A stretch of DNA of 64,000 bases from Planifilum fimeticola (GTDB lineage Bacteria; Bacillota; Bacilli; Thermoactinomycetales; DSM-44946). Positions 8,561 through 17,381 of this stretch are shown here, piece by piece. Where the stretch lies: positions 62,001-126,000 of the forward strand of contig NZ_PVNE01000001.1 in the NCBI RefSeq assembly GCF_003001905.1, given 5' to 3'. Each line of letters starts with the position of its first letter. Position 1 is the first letter of the stretch. The position numbers were made by a program, and so were the translations under genes. The notes beneath the pieces were generated by a model, which saw only the letters and a program-made list of their open reading frames with translations, was not told where the DNA came from and ran no database searches.

Positions 8561-9445
8561 GTGAAAAAATTGATTGTGTTCGCGCTAATCGGATTTGCCG
8601 CGCAGTTGGTTGACGGTTCATTGGGAATGGCATACGGCGTGACGTCCACTTCCCTGTTGCTCCTGTTCGGGATCGCGCCGGCGGTGGCTTCCGCTTCGGT
8701 CCACATGGCGGAGGTGGTGACGACGGCCGCTTCGGGCATCTCCCATCTGAAATTCGGGAACGTGGACAAAACCGTGGTGAAGAAACTGGTCATCCCCGGT
8801 TCGATCGGCGCCTTCACCGGAGCCTGCTTCCTGAGCAACCTCCCGGGAGATCTGGCCAAACCCTACATCGCCGCGTTTCTCTTCGTCCTCGGAATCTACG
8901 TGTTGAGCCGGTTCCTCTTCGGCGAGGAAAACCGGGTCAAATCGGACAAAAAACCGCCCTCCCGACTGCTCATCCCCTTGGGATTGGTCGCCGGCTTCGC
9001 TGATTCCACCGGCGGCGGAGGGTGGGGGCCCCTGAGCACGCCGATCCTCCTCAGCCGCAATGAAATGGAAACGCGAAAGGTGATCGGCACCGTCGACACC
9101 AGTGAATTTGCCATCGCCGTATCCGCCACCCTCGGTTTCCTGATCTCCCTCGGGCCGGAAAATTTCCACTGGCCGTGGATGGCGGCGCTGATGGCCGGCG
9201 GGATCATAGCCGCACCCATCGCCGCCTGGCTGGTCCGCATCATCCCCTCCCGCCTGCTGGGCGTCCTGGTCGGGGGACTGATTATCGTCACCAATGCAAA
9301 GACCCTGCTGAACAGCTTCGGTTGGATTCCCGTCTCCTGGCATGCGTCGATTTACGGCTTCCTCTACTTGGTTTGGGCGGGAAGCGTGGCGCTGGCCGTG
9401 CGGAAATTGATCATCAGCCGCAAAAGGGCCTTTCTGTCCCAATAA
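8561..9445 (+). CDS. TauE/SafE family sulfite or sulfur-compound transporter
   Basis: A membrane protein of about 294 residues with around eight hydrophobic segments and the two-repeat layout of the TauE/SafE family, which moves sulfite, sulfonates or related anions. The family GGGGWGP-type motif is present (residues about 150-160). GTG 8561 is preferred because AAGGAG lies 8 bases upstream; GTG 8552 is in frame but too close to that site. It is the first gene of the operon and is followed after 16 bases by the Rrf2 regulator. With a desulfonating monooxygenase downstream, export of sulfite released from sulfonates is the likeliest job; uptake of a sulfur anion is the alternative. Confidence 0.82.
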   Translation: MKKLIVFALIGFAAQLVDGSLGMAYGVTSTSLLLLFGIAPAVASASVHMAEVVTTAASGISHLKFGNVDKTVVKKLVIPGSIGAFTGACFLSNLPGDLAKPYIAAFLFVLGIYVLSRFLFGEENRVKSDKKPPSRLLIPLGLVAGFADSTGGGGWGPLSTPILLSRNEMETRKVIGTVDTSEFAIAVSATLGFLISLGPENFHWPWMAALMAGGIIAAPIAAWLVRIIPSRLLGVLVGGLIIVTNAKTLLNSFGWIPVSWHASIYGFLYLVWAGSVALAVRKLIISRKRAFLSQ

Positions 9446-9461
9446 AGAGGGGGCTGAGACC

Positions 9462-9902
9462 ATGAAAGTGTCCACCCGGGGTGAATATGCCCTGCGGGCT
9501 TTGATCCTGCTGGGACAGCATCCAAATGAAGTGATCCCCGTCGCCGACATCTCCGCGACAACCCGGGTGCCGATCAACTACCTGGAACAGATCCTCTTGC
9601 AGCTCAAAAAACTGGGATATGTGACGAGCAAACGGGGAATTCGGGGAGGATACACGTTGCGGCTTCCGTCCGACCAAATCGTGATCGGGGAAGTGATCCG
9701 CCGGTTGGAGGGGCCGCTGGCTCCGATGGGGTGTGTCAGCGTGACCGCCTACGAACCCTGTCCCTTGGAGGAGGGTTGTCTCTTGAAGCCGCTGTGGGCC
9801 CTGATCCGGGACACGGTGGCCCGCCTGCTGGAGCAAACGACGCTGGACGACCTGCTCCGTGGTCGCATTCAGACCGGAAAGGAGAGGATGGATGTCAGAT
9901 GA
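9462..9902 (+). CDS. Rrf2 family transcriptional regulator with three conserved-type cysteines
   Basis: A 146-residue winged-helix regulator with the Rrf2 N-terminus (STRGEYALRAL) and recognition-helix region (NYLEQILLQL). C91, C100 and C106 (spacing C-X8-C-X5-C) sit where IscR and NsrR carry their Fe-S ligands, so an Fe-S or redox sensor is plausible, although the first spacing is longer than in those proteins. CymR-like sulfur regulators are the other close group. The start ATG 9462 has GAGGGGG upstream. Its stop overlaps the yezD start (ATGA). Its place inside the operon suggests it regulates this sulfonate operon, probably through the dyad at 8326-8339. Confidence 0.87.
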   Translation: MKVSTRGEYALRALILLGQHPNEVIPVADISATTRVPINYLEQILLQLKKLGYVTSKRGIRGGYTLRLPSDQIVIGEVIRRLEGPLAPMGCVSVTAYEPCPLEEGCLLKPLWALIRDTVARLLEQTTLDDLLRGRIQTGKERMDVR

Positions 9903-10093
9903 ACGCCCCTTCCATCTCCCAGTCGCAAATCCGGCAAATCATCCGCGCACTGGAAGGCCTGGAATACGGTACCGTCCTGATCACCGTCCACAATTCGCAA
10001 ATCGTACAGATCGACCGGACCGAAAAACATCGCTTCCCCCCGGCATCATCCAACTCCGCGCCGGACCGATCGGCCCGAAAGCCGACTAAATGA
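9899..10093 (+). CDS. yezD: YezD-like small protein (DUF2292)
   Basis: A 64-residue protein whose first 45 residues (QIIRALEGLEYGTVLITVHN then IVQIDRTEK) match the DUF2292/YezD family, small proteins found in sulfur-assimilation operons of Bacillota with no proven function. The tail after residue 47 is Pro/Ser/Arg-rich and probably disordered. It is translationally coupled to the Rrf2 gene by an ATGA overlap. The sulfur context supports the call. Confidence 0.8.
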   Translation: MNAPSISQSQIRQIIRALEGLEYGTVLITVHNSQIVQIDRTEKHRFPPASSNSAPDRSARKPTK

Positions 10094-10181
10094 AACCGAA
10101 AAAACCCGCCGACCGGACAACCGGAGGCCTCATCTCTCGTCAGAAGGGATGGGGTCTTTCATTTTTGAAAGGAGGATGCCC

Positions 10182-10718
10182 ATGATGGCGCGCATTGTCA
10201 CGATTTCCGGCAGTCCTTCACCTTCCTCCCGGACAAAGGCCGTGGTGGAATACATCAAAGGCCTGCCCGCCGCAAAGGGCTGGCAGACGGATTCGATCGA
10301 AGTCCGCGAATTGCCGCCTGAAGATCTGGTCTATGCCCGCTTCGACAGCCCGCGGGTCCAAAACACGGCTCGCCTTCTGGAACAGGCCGAAGGCGTCATC
10401 ATCGCCACCCCGGTTTACAAGGCCTCCTATGCGGGATTGCTGAAGGCGTATCTGGATCTGCTTCCCCAAGATGTTTTGGCGGGAAAAGTCGTCTGGCCCA
10501 TCGCAGTGGGGGGTACCCTGGCCCATCTGCTGGTAATCGATTATGCGCTGAAACCGGTGCTTTACGCCCTCGGCGCTCAGAACGTGTTGAGCGGTATCTA
10601 TATCCACGATCGCTGGATCCGTCGTTATCAGGAAAAGATTCTGCTGGAGGGCGAGGCGGAAGAGCGCATCCGGACGTCGCTGGAGCGGTTTGTCAGAAAC
10701 CTGACCCAAAGGGAGTGA
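10182..10718 (+). CDS. ssuE: NADPH-dependent FMN reductase SsuE
   Basis: A 178-residue flavodoxin-like reductase that supplies FMNH2 to the SsuD monooxygenase. The FMN-binding ITISGSPSPSSRT-type loop is at residues about 6-17, and TPVYKASYAGLLK (about 75-87) is the standard SsuE signature. Starts ATG 10182 and 10185 are adjacent; 10182 has GGAGG six bases upstream. A longer frame from 10149 would overlap the ribosome site. SsuA starts just after its stop. Confidence 0.92.
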   Translation: MMARIVTISGSPSPSSRTKAVVEYIKGLPAAKGWQTDSIEVRELPPEDLVYARFDSPRVQNTARLLEQAEGVIIATPVYKASYAGLLKAYLDLLPQDVLAGKVVWPIAVGGTLAHLLVIDYALKPVLYALGAQNVLSGIYIHDRWIRRYQEKILLEGEAEERIRTSLERFVRNLTQRE

Positions 10719-10723
10719 AACGG

Positions 10724-11731
10724 ATGTCCATAGGTCGAAAGCGGTTGATACTGAAGGCGCGCTGGTTCTCCCTCCTCCTGCTGTCGGCGGGATTGGCGTT
10801 GTGGGCCGCAGGCTGCGGCTCATCCGCCACAGAGAATCAGGAAAAGACATTGCGGATCGGCTACCAGAAGTTTGGAACCCTCAGCATCCTGAAGGCCCGC
10901 GGAACGTTGGAAAAGCGCCTGGAACCCCGGGGAGTACGGGTGGAATGGATCCATTTTCCCGCCGGCCCGCAGCTTTTGGAGGCGATGAATGTCGGCAGCA
11001 TCGACATCGGGCACACCGGCAACACGCCGCCGATCTTCGCCCAAGCGGCGAAAACGCCCCTCTTGTATATCGCCTCCGGCGTTCCCAAACCGGAGAACGA
11101 AGCGATCGTGGTGCCCGCGGATTCCCCCATCCGAAGCGTAAAGGATCTGCGGGGGAAAAAAGTGGCCCTGAACAAGGGATCCAATGTGCACTATCTTTTG
11201 CTGCAAGCGCTGGACAAGGAAGGGTTGAAATACGAAGACATCCAACCCGTCTATCTCCCCCCGGCGGACGCCCGGGCGGCCTTTGCCAAGAAGAGCATCG
11301 ATGCCTGGGTGATCTGGGATCCCTATTACGCCTCGGCGGAAAGGGATCTGGGAGCCCGCACCATCACCGATGCCCGGGGCTACACGACCAACCGCGAATT
11401 TATCCTCGCCTCCGAGACCTTCGTCCAGGAACGCGAGGAGATCATCCTAATATTTCTGGAGGAGTTGAAGAAAACGACGGATTGGTTCAATGAGCACCCC
11501 GAAGAAACCTCCCGGCTCCTCTCCAAACAGATCGGAATGGATGTGAAAACGGTAGAGAAAGCCATCACGCGCTCGAAATACGGACTTGTCCCGATGAATA
11601 ATGCGATCGTCGAGGAGCAGCAGCAGATTGCGGACACCTTTTTCGAGGCGGGCTTGATCCCCGAAAACATTCGGGTAAAGCAGGCGGTCTGGTTTGGTGA
11701 AAAATCTTCAAAAGAAAGGAAGGAGAAATGA
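10724..11731 (+). CDS. ssuA: Aliphatic sulfonate ABC transporter, substrate-binding lipoprotein SsuA
   Basis: A 335-residue lipoprotein of the NMT1/SsuA group that captures sulfonates outside the membrane. A signal peptide with lipobox ALWAAGC puts the lipidated Cys at about residue 31. The binding-protein body includes [19 protein letters not shown] and [11 protein letters not shown], typical of SsuA. ATG 10724 has AGGGAG eight bases upstream and is preferred to GTG 10715, which overlaps the ssuE stop. Its own stop overlaps the ssuD start (ATGA). Confidence 0.92.
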   Translation: MSIGRKRLILKARWFSLLLLSAGLALWAAGCGSSATENQEKTLRIGYQKFGTLSILKARGTLEKRLEPRGVRVEWIHFPAGPQLLEAMNVGSIDIGHTGNTPPIFAQAAKTPLLYIASGVPKPENEAIVVPADSPIRSVKDLRGKKVALNKGSNVHYLLLQALDKEGLKYEDIQPVYLPPADARAAFAKKSIDAWVIWDPYYASAERDLGARTITDARGYTTNREFILASETFVQEREEIILIFLEELKKTTDWFNEHPEETSRLLSKQIGMDVKTVEKAITRSKYGLVPMNNAIVEEQQQIADTFFEAGLIPENIRVKQAVWFGEKSSKERKEK

Positions 11732-12909
11732 TGAACATCTTTTGGTTTATTCCCACCCACGGGGACGGGCGTTACCTGGGCACCGCTAGGGGAGGACGCG
11801 CCGTCGACCATGCGTACCTGAAACAACTCGCACAGGCGGTGGATCACTTGGGATACGCCGGGGCGCTTCTGCCCACGGGGCGTTCCTGCGAAGACGCATG
11901 GGTGGTGGGCGCTTCCCTGCTGTCCGTCACCGAGCGCATGCGTTTTCTGATCGCGGTCCGTCCCGGCCTCATCTCCCCCTCCGCGGCGGCGCGCATGGCC
12001 GCCACCTTCGACCGTCTCTCCGGCGGACGCCTTTTGATCAATGTGGTGACCGGCGGGGATCCCGTGGAACTGGCCGGGGACGGAATCCACCTGGACCATG
12101 ACACCCGTTATGAGCTGACCGACGAGTTCCTCACCGTCTGGCGGGAAGAGATGCGGGGAAGAGAAGTGACGCTGAGGGGACGGCATCTGGACATCCGGGG
12201 CGGAAAGCTCCTGTTTCCGCCGGTGCAAACCCCCTATCCCCCCCTGTATTTCGGCGGTTCATCCGAGGCGGCCATGAAAGTGGCGGCCAAACATGTGGAC
12301 GTCTACCTCACTTGGGGGGAACCTCCGAAGCAGGTTGCCCAAAAAATCCAGCAAGTGCGCCTGCTGGCCGAAAAGCAGGGGAGGACGGTACGATTCGGCA
12401 TCCGGCTGCACGTGATCGTGCGGGAAACGGAACGGGAAGCCTGGGACGCGGCCAACCGCCTGATCCGGTATGTGGACGACAAGGTGATCCAGGCTTCCAA
12501 ACGGGCCCTCTCCCGATCCGATTCCGTCGGACAGCGGCGCATGTCCCAGCTGAGCGGCTTCAAGAAAACCGATCTGGAGGTGAGCCCCAACCTCTGGGCC
12601 GGAATCGGTCTGGTCCGGGGCGGCGCCGGCACCGCCCTCGTCGGCGATCCGCGCACGGTGGCGGAACGGATGAAGGAATACGCCGCACTGGGGATCGACA
12701 CCTTCATCTTGTCGGGATATCCCCATCTGGAAGAGGCGTACCGGGTGGCCGAACTGCTCTTCCCGGAACTGCCCCTCCAAAACGTCCCTTCCGCCCCGAG
12801 ACAGCAGATCATCAGCCCTTTCGGTGAAATCATCGCCAATGACCACTTTCCCGGAGAAGGGAAAGGAGGGGGAGCCGATGACCGGCCGACGACTGCGAAA
12901 AGCGGTTGA
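11728..12909 (+). CDS. ssuD: FMNH2-dependent alkanesulfonate monooxygenase SsuD
   Basis: A 393-residue TIM-barrel, luciferase-like flavin monooxygenase that splits alkanesulfonates into aldehyde and sulfite using FMNH2 from SsuE. The N-terminus [17 protein letters not shown] and the INVVTGGDP motif are specific to SsuD. The length is slightly above the usual 380 because of a charged Gly-rich tail that overlaps the ssuC start by 32 bases. The ribosome site AAGGAAGGAG precedes tandem ATGs. Confidence 0.94.
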   Translation: MMNIFWFIPTHGDGRYLGTARGGRAVDHAYLKQLAQAVDHLGYAGALLPTGRSCEDAWVVGASLLSVTERMRFLIAVRPGLISPSAAARMAATFDRLSGGRLLINVVTGGDPVELAGDGIHLDHDTRYELTDEFLTVWREEMRGREVTLRGRHLDIRGGKLLFPPVQTPYPPLYFGGSSEAAMKVAAKHVDVYLTWGEPPKQVAQKIQQVRLLAEKQGRTVRFGIRLHVIVRETEREAWDAANRLIRYVDDKVIQASKRALSRSDSVGQRRMSQLSGFKKTDLEVSPNLWAGIGLVRGGAGTALVGDPRTVAERMKEYAALGIDTFILSGYPHLEEAYRVAELLFPELPLQNVPSAPRQQIISPFGEIIANDHFPGEGKGGGADDRPTTAKSG

Positions 12910-13651
12910 ACCCCTGATCCCCTGGAGCCTCCCCGTCACGTTGGTGATTCTCTGGCAGCTGCTGGGGCAGATCGGCTGGATTTCATCGAGAACACTCCCG
13001 GAACCGACCGGCGTGATCGAGGCTGCCGTCCGTCTGGCCGCGTCGGGAGAGCTCTTCCGCTATATCGGGGACAGCACCTTCCGGGCGCTGTGGGGATTGT
13101 TGATCGGGGGAAGCATCGGACTTGCGCTGGGATTTCTGAACGGCCTGTTTCCGGTGGCGGAACGACTGCTGGACACCACCGTCCAGATGCTCCGCAACAT
13201 CCCCCACCTCGCCCTGATCCCCCTGGCCATCCTGTGGTTCGGCATCGGCGAGGAGGTGAAATTGTTCCTGGTCGCACTGGGCGTGTTCTTTCCCATCTAT
13301 TTGAACACGTATCACGGAATCCGCTCCGTGGATCCCGGGCTGATCGAGATGGCAAAGGTATACGGCCTCCGGGGCTGGACGCTCCTTCGGAAGGTGATCT
13401 TGCCAGGGGCGCTGCCCTCCGTCCTGGTCGGGGTGAGATATTCCCTCGGAATCATGTGGTTGACCCTGATCGTGGCGGAAACCATCTCTTCCGACACCGG
13501 CATCGGCTATATGGCGATGAACGCCCGGGAGTTCATGCAGATGGATGTGGTGGTCCTGAGCATCCTGTTGTACGCCCTGCTCGGCAAGCTGGCCGATGTG
13601 CTGGCCCGAGGGCTGGAAAAGCGGTGCCTGCGCTGGCGGGCAGGCCAATAG
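12878..13651 (+). CDS. ssuC: Aliphatic sulfonate ABC transporter permease SsuC
   Basis: A 257-residue permease with about six membrane segments and the EAA loop motif ([23 protein letters not shown]) that contacts the ATPase. It belongs to the SsuC/TauC group. ATG 12878 is chosen because AAAGGAGGGGGAG lies directly upstream; it overlaps the end of ssuD by 32 bases, suggesting translational coupling. Confidence 0.92.
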   Translation: MTGRRLRKAVEPLIPWSLPVTLVILWQLLGQIGWISSRTLPEPTGVIEAAVRLAASGELFRYIGDSTFRALWGLLIGGSIGLALGFLNGLFPVAERLLDTTVQMLRNIPHLALIPLAILWFGIGEEVKLFLVALGVFFPIYLNTYHGIRSVDPGLIEMAKVYGLRGWTLLRKVILPGALPSVLVGVRYSLGIMWLTLIVAETISSDTGIGYMAMNAREFMQMDVVVLSILLYALLGKLADVLARGLEKRCLRWRAGQ

Positions 13652-13681
13652 CGAGACACGAAAGCGAAGGAGGGTTTTCCG

Positions 13682-14440
13682 ATGGAACAGGTTCCTGGAG
13701 GCACCCGGTTGGAGATCACCGGCCTTCAGAAGCGGTTCGGGGAACGCCCGGTCTTGAATGGAGTCGATCTTCAGGTGAACGCCGGCGAATTCGTGGCCAT
13801 CGTCGGCCGGTCGGGGTGCGGGAAAAGCACGCTGCTGCGCTTGATCGCCGGACTGGAAACGCCCACGGTGGGAAGTATCGCCCTGGACGGCGCGCCTGTG
13901 CGGGGGTTGAACCCCGCAGTCCGGGTGATGTTTCAGGAACCGCGCCTCCTTCCGTGGCAGAAGGTGGCCGACAACGTGGCCCTGGGGATCGACGGCGAGC
14001 GGGAAAAGGAAAAACGGACCGCCGAGGCGCTGGATCAAGCCGGACTGGCCGAATTTGGCGAAGAGTGGCCCGCCGTGCTCTCAGGGGGGCAGCGCCAGCG
14101 GGTCGCCCTGGCCCGGGCGCTGGTCAGCCGTCCCCGCCTGCTATTGCTGGATGAACCTTTGGGGGCGCTGGATGCGCTGACGCGGATCGAAATGCAGCGG
14201 CTGATCGAAGCGTTGTGGAGGGAACAGGGGTTTACCGCCCTATTGGTCACCCATGACGTGGAGGAAGCGGTTGCCCTGGCGGACCGGGTGGTGCTGCTCG
14301 AAGGGGGAAAAATCGCGTTGGACCTGAAGGTTTCCCTGCCGCGTCCGAGGCAGCGGAGCAGTGCGAAGTTCGCATCCCTGGTCGGAAGGATCCTGGACCG
14401 GGTTATGCAATCGCCGGTAAACAGCCGGCAGATTTTATAG
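13682..14440 (+). CDS. ssuB: Aliphatic sulfonate ABC transporter ATP-binding protein SsuB
   Basis: A 252-residue ABC ATPase energising sulfonate import with SsuC. Walker [10 protein letters not shown] (residues 42-50), signature LSGGQ and Walker B LLLLDEP are intact, followed by the VTHDVEEAV switch region. It is the last gene of the operon, with a GGAGGG ribosome site; a terminator follows at 14654. Confidence 0.93.
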   Translation: MEQVPGGTRLEITGLQKRFGERPVLNGVDLQVNAGEFVAIVGRSGCGKSTLLRLIAGLETPTVGSIALDGAPVRGLNPAVRVMFQEPRLLPWQKVADNVALGIDGEREKEKRTAEALDQAGLAEFGEEWPAVLSGGQRQRVALARALVSRPRLLLLDEPLGALDALTRIEMQRLIEALWREQGFTALLVTHDVEEAVALADRVVLLEGGKIALDLKVSLPRPRQRSSAKFASLVGRILDRVMQSPVNSRQIL

Positions 14441-14820
14441 GGCTTTTGCGGACGGGGCGGTCGATTATCCTTTCGTTCGGGCAAACGATTTCGGCCGTTC
14501 AAGGGGAGAAACCTTTCGGCATTGTTCGCTTTTGAGATGGCAACCGTCCCGTTCCTTACATACCCTCTGCGCGAAAACCGATCGCGCTGAAAGGGCTTCG
14601 TCGCTCCGGTGTTGAAAAGGGAACGGGGAGTCCGGCACAAGCAAAACAGGCAGCCCCTGAACAGGGGTTTTTTCTTTCCTCCCTTTCCGGAGTCCCGTTC
14701 CACGGCCCGGATCATTCCGAGCCCGTTTTCAAAACCGCAAACGCAAAGAAATGTTGTATGCATCTTTGTGATATATTCTAAGAAACGAGCTTCATATTTC
14801 CGTTTATGGAGGAAAAAGTC
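14441..14820. other. Intergenic region after the ssu operon
   Basis: It holds no supported gene. A terminator sits at 14654-14673 and an AT-rich stretch at about 14750-14800 probably contains the promoter of the VOC gene. Confidence 0.4.
14654..14673 (+). terminator. Rho-independent terminator downstream of ssuB
   Basis: Stem CCCCT/AGGGG with loop GAAC is followed by six T. It lies about 210 bases past the ssuB stop, so the mRNA would carry a long 3' tail. Confidence 0.7.
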
Positions 14821-15738
14821 ATGAGCGATGCCAAGCCTGTCAGACTCATCACCCCCCACCTGTGGTTCGACAAGGAGGCGATGGAAGCTTCGAGATTCTA
14901 TTGCTCCGTCTTTCCCGATTCAAAAATCACGAGCACGACGACGTTGCGCAATACGCCCTCAGGAGATTGCGATGTTGTTTCGTTCACCATTTGGGGACAT
15001 CCGTTTCAGGCCATCTCCGCCGGGCCCTTCTTTCAGTTCAACCCTTCCATTTCGTTCATCGTCCATTTTGATCCGTCCCGGGAAAAAAACGCGAGAGAAC
15101 TAATAGATGAGGTGTGGTACAAGTTGTCCGAAGGCGGCACCACGCTGATGCCGCTGGATAAGTACCCCTTCAGCGAGCGGTATGGCTGGATCAAGGACAA
15201 GTACGGCGTCACATGGCAGCTCATTCTGACGAATCCGGAGGATAAGCCGCGCCCCACGGTTATGCCTTCCCTGATGTTCACGGGCAAAAACTGCGGAAAA
15301 GCGGAAGAGGCGCGTGAGTTCTATCTTTCCGTCTTCCGGAATTCCAAACCCGGTGCCCTCTTTCGTTATTCCAGCCACGATCCAGACAAAGAGGGAACCG
15401 TGATGTTCTCCGGCTTTATGCTGGAAAACACTTGGCTTGCGGCAATGGACAGCGCGCGGAAACACTTCAATTTCAACGAGGCGATTTCCCTGATCGTCTA
15501 TTGTGAGACGCAGGAGGAAATCGACTACTACTGGGAAAAACTTTCTGCGGTTCCCGAAGCTGAACAGTGCGGCTGGCTCAAAGACCGATACGGCGTCTCG
15601 TGGCAGATCGTCCCCGTCGCACTGGACGAGATGATGACCGAGTGCACGCCGGAACAACTTGATCGCGTCACGCGGGCGTTCCTGAAGATGAAAAAGTTTC
15701 ACATTGCGGATTTGGAGAAAGCGCTTCGAGGAGAATAA
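14821..15738 (+). CDS. Two-domain VOC family protein (PhnB/3-demethylubiquinone methyltransferase-like)
   Basis: A 305-residue protein made of two PhnB-like vicinal-oxygen-chelate domains. Each begins with a strand followed by FY (HLWFDKEAMEASRFY and then FTGKNCGKAEEAREFYLSVF) and each ends with a DRYGVSWQI or DKYGVTWQL element. Database names such as 3-demethylubiquinone-9 3-methyltransferase for this group are historical; no methyltransferase motif is visible, so the reaction is unknown. ATG 14821 is chosen for the GGAGG about 10 bases upstream. It appears monocistronic. Confidence 0.8.
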   Translation: MSDAKPVRLITPHLWFDKEAMEASRFYCSVFPDSKITSTTTLRNTPSGDCDVVSFTIWGHPFQAISAGPFFQFNPSISFIVHFDPSREKNARELIDEVWYKLSEGGTTLMPLDKYPFSERYGWIKDKYGVTWQLILTNPEDKPRPTVMPSLMFTGKNCGKAEEAREFYLSVFRNSKPGALFRYSSHDPDKEGTVMFSGFMLENTWLAAMDSARKHFNFNEAISLIVYCETQEEIDYYWEKLSAVPEAEQCGWLKDRYGVSWQIVPVALDEMMTECTPEQLDRVTRAFLKMKKFHIADLEKALRGE

Positions 15739-15842
15739 CCCTGTGAAAAATCGGAGTATCCAAATCAGATCCATTCCGCCGATCCCGACGGTATCCCGTC
15801 TCTAGCTAATTTTAAATCAGGTAGAATCGGAAATCGTGAATG

Positions 15843-15874
15843 AAAAGCCGGCTTCCGCTTCCGGAAACCGGCTT
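15843..15874 (-). terminator. Terminator of the GHL10/Dac operon
   Basis: On the minus strand a 12-bp stem (one G-U pair) AAGCCGGTTTCC/GGAAGCCGGCTT is followed by TTTTC. It lies 11 bases beyond the stop at 15885. Confidence 0.8.
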
Positions 15875-15884
15875 GAACCCTTTT

Positions 15885-17381
15885 TCATTTGATGAGTTGC
15901 ATGTTCACCTCGGCCACGTTTCCGGCTTTCACTTTGGTCACCTTCACCGCGGCCACCCGCTTGTCCACCTGGATGACATAGTTGCCGGGGGAGAGATCCG
16001 AAAATCCGAAAAAGCCGTTGCCGTCCGTACGCGTTTCCCGGAGGACTCCCTTCGGCCCCCTCAGCTTCACCTTGACTCCGTCCGCGGGGCCGCGCATCCC
16101 CTTCACCTTGCCCATCAAGAACCCTTTTTGGGGAACGGTTTTCCAGGGCATGTCGGGAACCTCCGCCCACTCGGGGAAAACCGGCTCTCCGTAGGGATTG
16201 GAACCGGAAAGGGCCGCATAAAAGACGTCGTTGGAGATGCCGTCCATATTCGTCTCCGCATAGCTGTACAGGCTCACCCCCGCCGCCCGGTTCCCGCTCG
16301 GGGAAGGCGCCTGGGCCCGCCGGATCTGGTCCAGGGTGCCGGAAATGGAGTTGAGATACGCCGCCGGTCCGATGACGACGTGCCGCCCGTATTGATGATC
16401 CTTCTCCCAGGTGATCCACTGGTCGAACCACAATTTCTGGTCGGGCACGTGTTCCCGATCATAATTCATCGGGATGGCCATGTCGATGATCCCCTCCGAA
16501 AGCCAACCGTTCCAATCCTGCATCACCTGCTGCATCGGCGCCGACTCCCGGTATTCCTCCTCGCTGGTCGGCCCCTTCCCCCAGGCGATCACCGCCGCGC
16601 TCACCTTGATGTCCGGCCGGATGGCGATGGAGCGCAGATAGACTTGCCGCATCAGATTGGTCACCTGTTCCCTCCGCCACTGCTTCCACCTTTCATCCTG
16701 GGGGTCGGGGGTGCCGACGGCGCCCGTTTCCGCCCGATACCGCTCAAGACTGGTGGGGTTGTATCCCCAGTCGACTCCCATGTAGCGGACCAGATCGAGA
16801 TGGATCCCGTCCACATCGTATTCCCGAACCACGTTGAGGTATTGCTCCACCGTATATTCCACCGCATCCGGATGGCCGGGATCCAGCACATAGTCGTTCC
16901 CGCTCCGCTCCGCCCCGTCCACCCGGGTCATCAGCCAGTAGTCCCGTCCCTCCGCCGACGGGCCGTGCTGATTGAATACGTGGTCGGGGGATTTGGGCGG
17001 AGTCGCCGAGTTCCAGATCGGCAGCGTGGCCAGCCAGGCATGCACTTCGATCCGCGGTGATCCGCCGTGGGCCTTGTCGATCAGGTACTGGAGCGCGTCA
17101 AAGTCCGGCTGCAGGGCGGGATCCTCCGTACGGGGCTCAAGCGCCCGGTTGAAGTAGGCATCCCCGCGCCGCCTGACCTGGACGATCAAGGCGTTCACAT
17201 TGGCCTTCCGGGCATCGGCGACCAGCTTGTCCACCTGTTCGGGGGTTTTGATTCCGTCATGGAAGGCGTCGACCCAGAAGGCGCGAAACTCCTTTTCCTG
17301 CGAAGATTCCGCCGCCGAAGCCGGATAGGCGGCCAGCATCAGCACCGACATCAGGGCAAGCCCCGCAACCCATTTTCTCAC
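15885..17381 (-). CDS. Secreted glycosyl hydrolase-like 10 family protein (YngK-like) with C-terminal CNA-B-like domain
   Basis: A 498-residue secreted protein. It has a signal peptide (cleavage near AYPASAAES), a GHL10/DUF187 TIM-barrel (EFRAFWVDAFHDGIKT, GIHLDLVRYMG, PMNYDRE motifs) over residues about 30-390, and a C-terminal beta-sandwich of the carboxypeptidase-regulatory/SpaA type (GKVKGMRGPADGVKVKLRGP). The family is thought to act on glycans, possibly cell-wall ones, but the substrate is unproven. The GTG start 17381 overlaps the stop of the upstream D-Ala-D-Ala carboxypeptidase (GTGA), with GGAGG upstream, so the two are made together; this supports a cell-wall role. Confidence 0.85.
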   Translation of the reverse strand: MRKWVAGLALMSVLMLAAYPASAAESSQEKEFRAFWVDAFHDGIKTPEQVDKLVADARKANVNALIVQVRRRGDAYFNRALEPRTEDPALQPDFDALQYLIDKAHGGSPRIEVHAWLATLPIWNSATPPKSPDHVFNQHGPSAEGRDYWLMTRVDGAERSGNDYVLDPGHPDAVEYTVEQYLNVVREYDVDGIHLDLVRYMGVDWGYNPTSLERYRAETGAVGTPDPQDERWKQWRREQVTNLMRQVYLRSIAIRPDIKVSAAVIAWGKGPTSEEEYRESAPMQQVMQDWNGWLSEGIIDMAIPMNYDREHVPDQKLWFDQWITWEKDHQYGRHVVIGPAAYLNSISGTLDQIRRAQAPSPSGNRAAGVSLYSYAETNMDGISNDVFYAALSGSNPYGEPVFPEWAEVPDMPWKTVPQKGFLMGKVKGMRGPADGVKVKLRGPKGVLRETRTDGNGFFGFSDLSPGNYVIQVDKRVAAVKVTKVKAGNVAEVNMQLIK

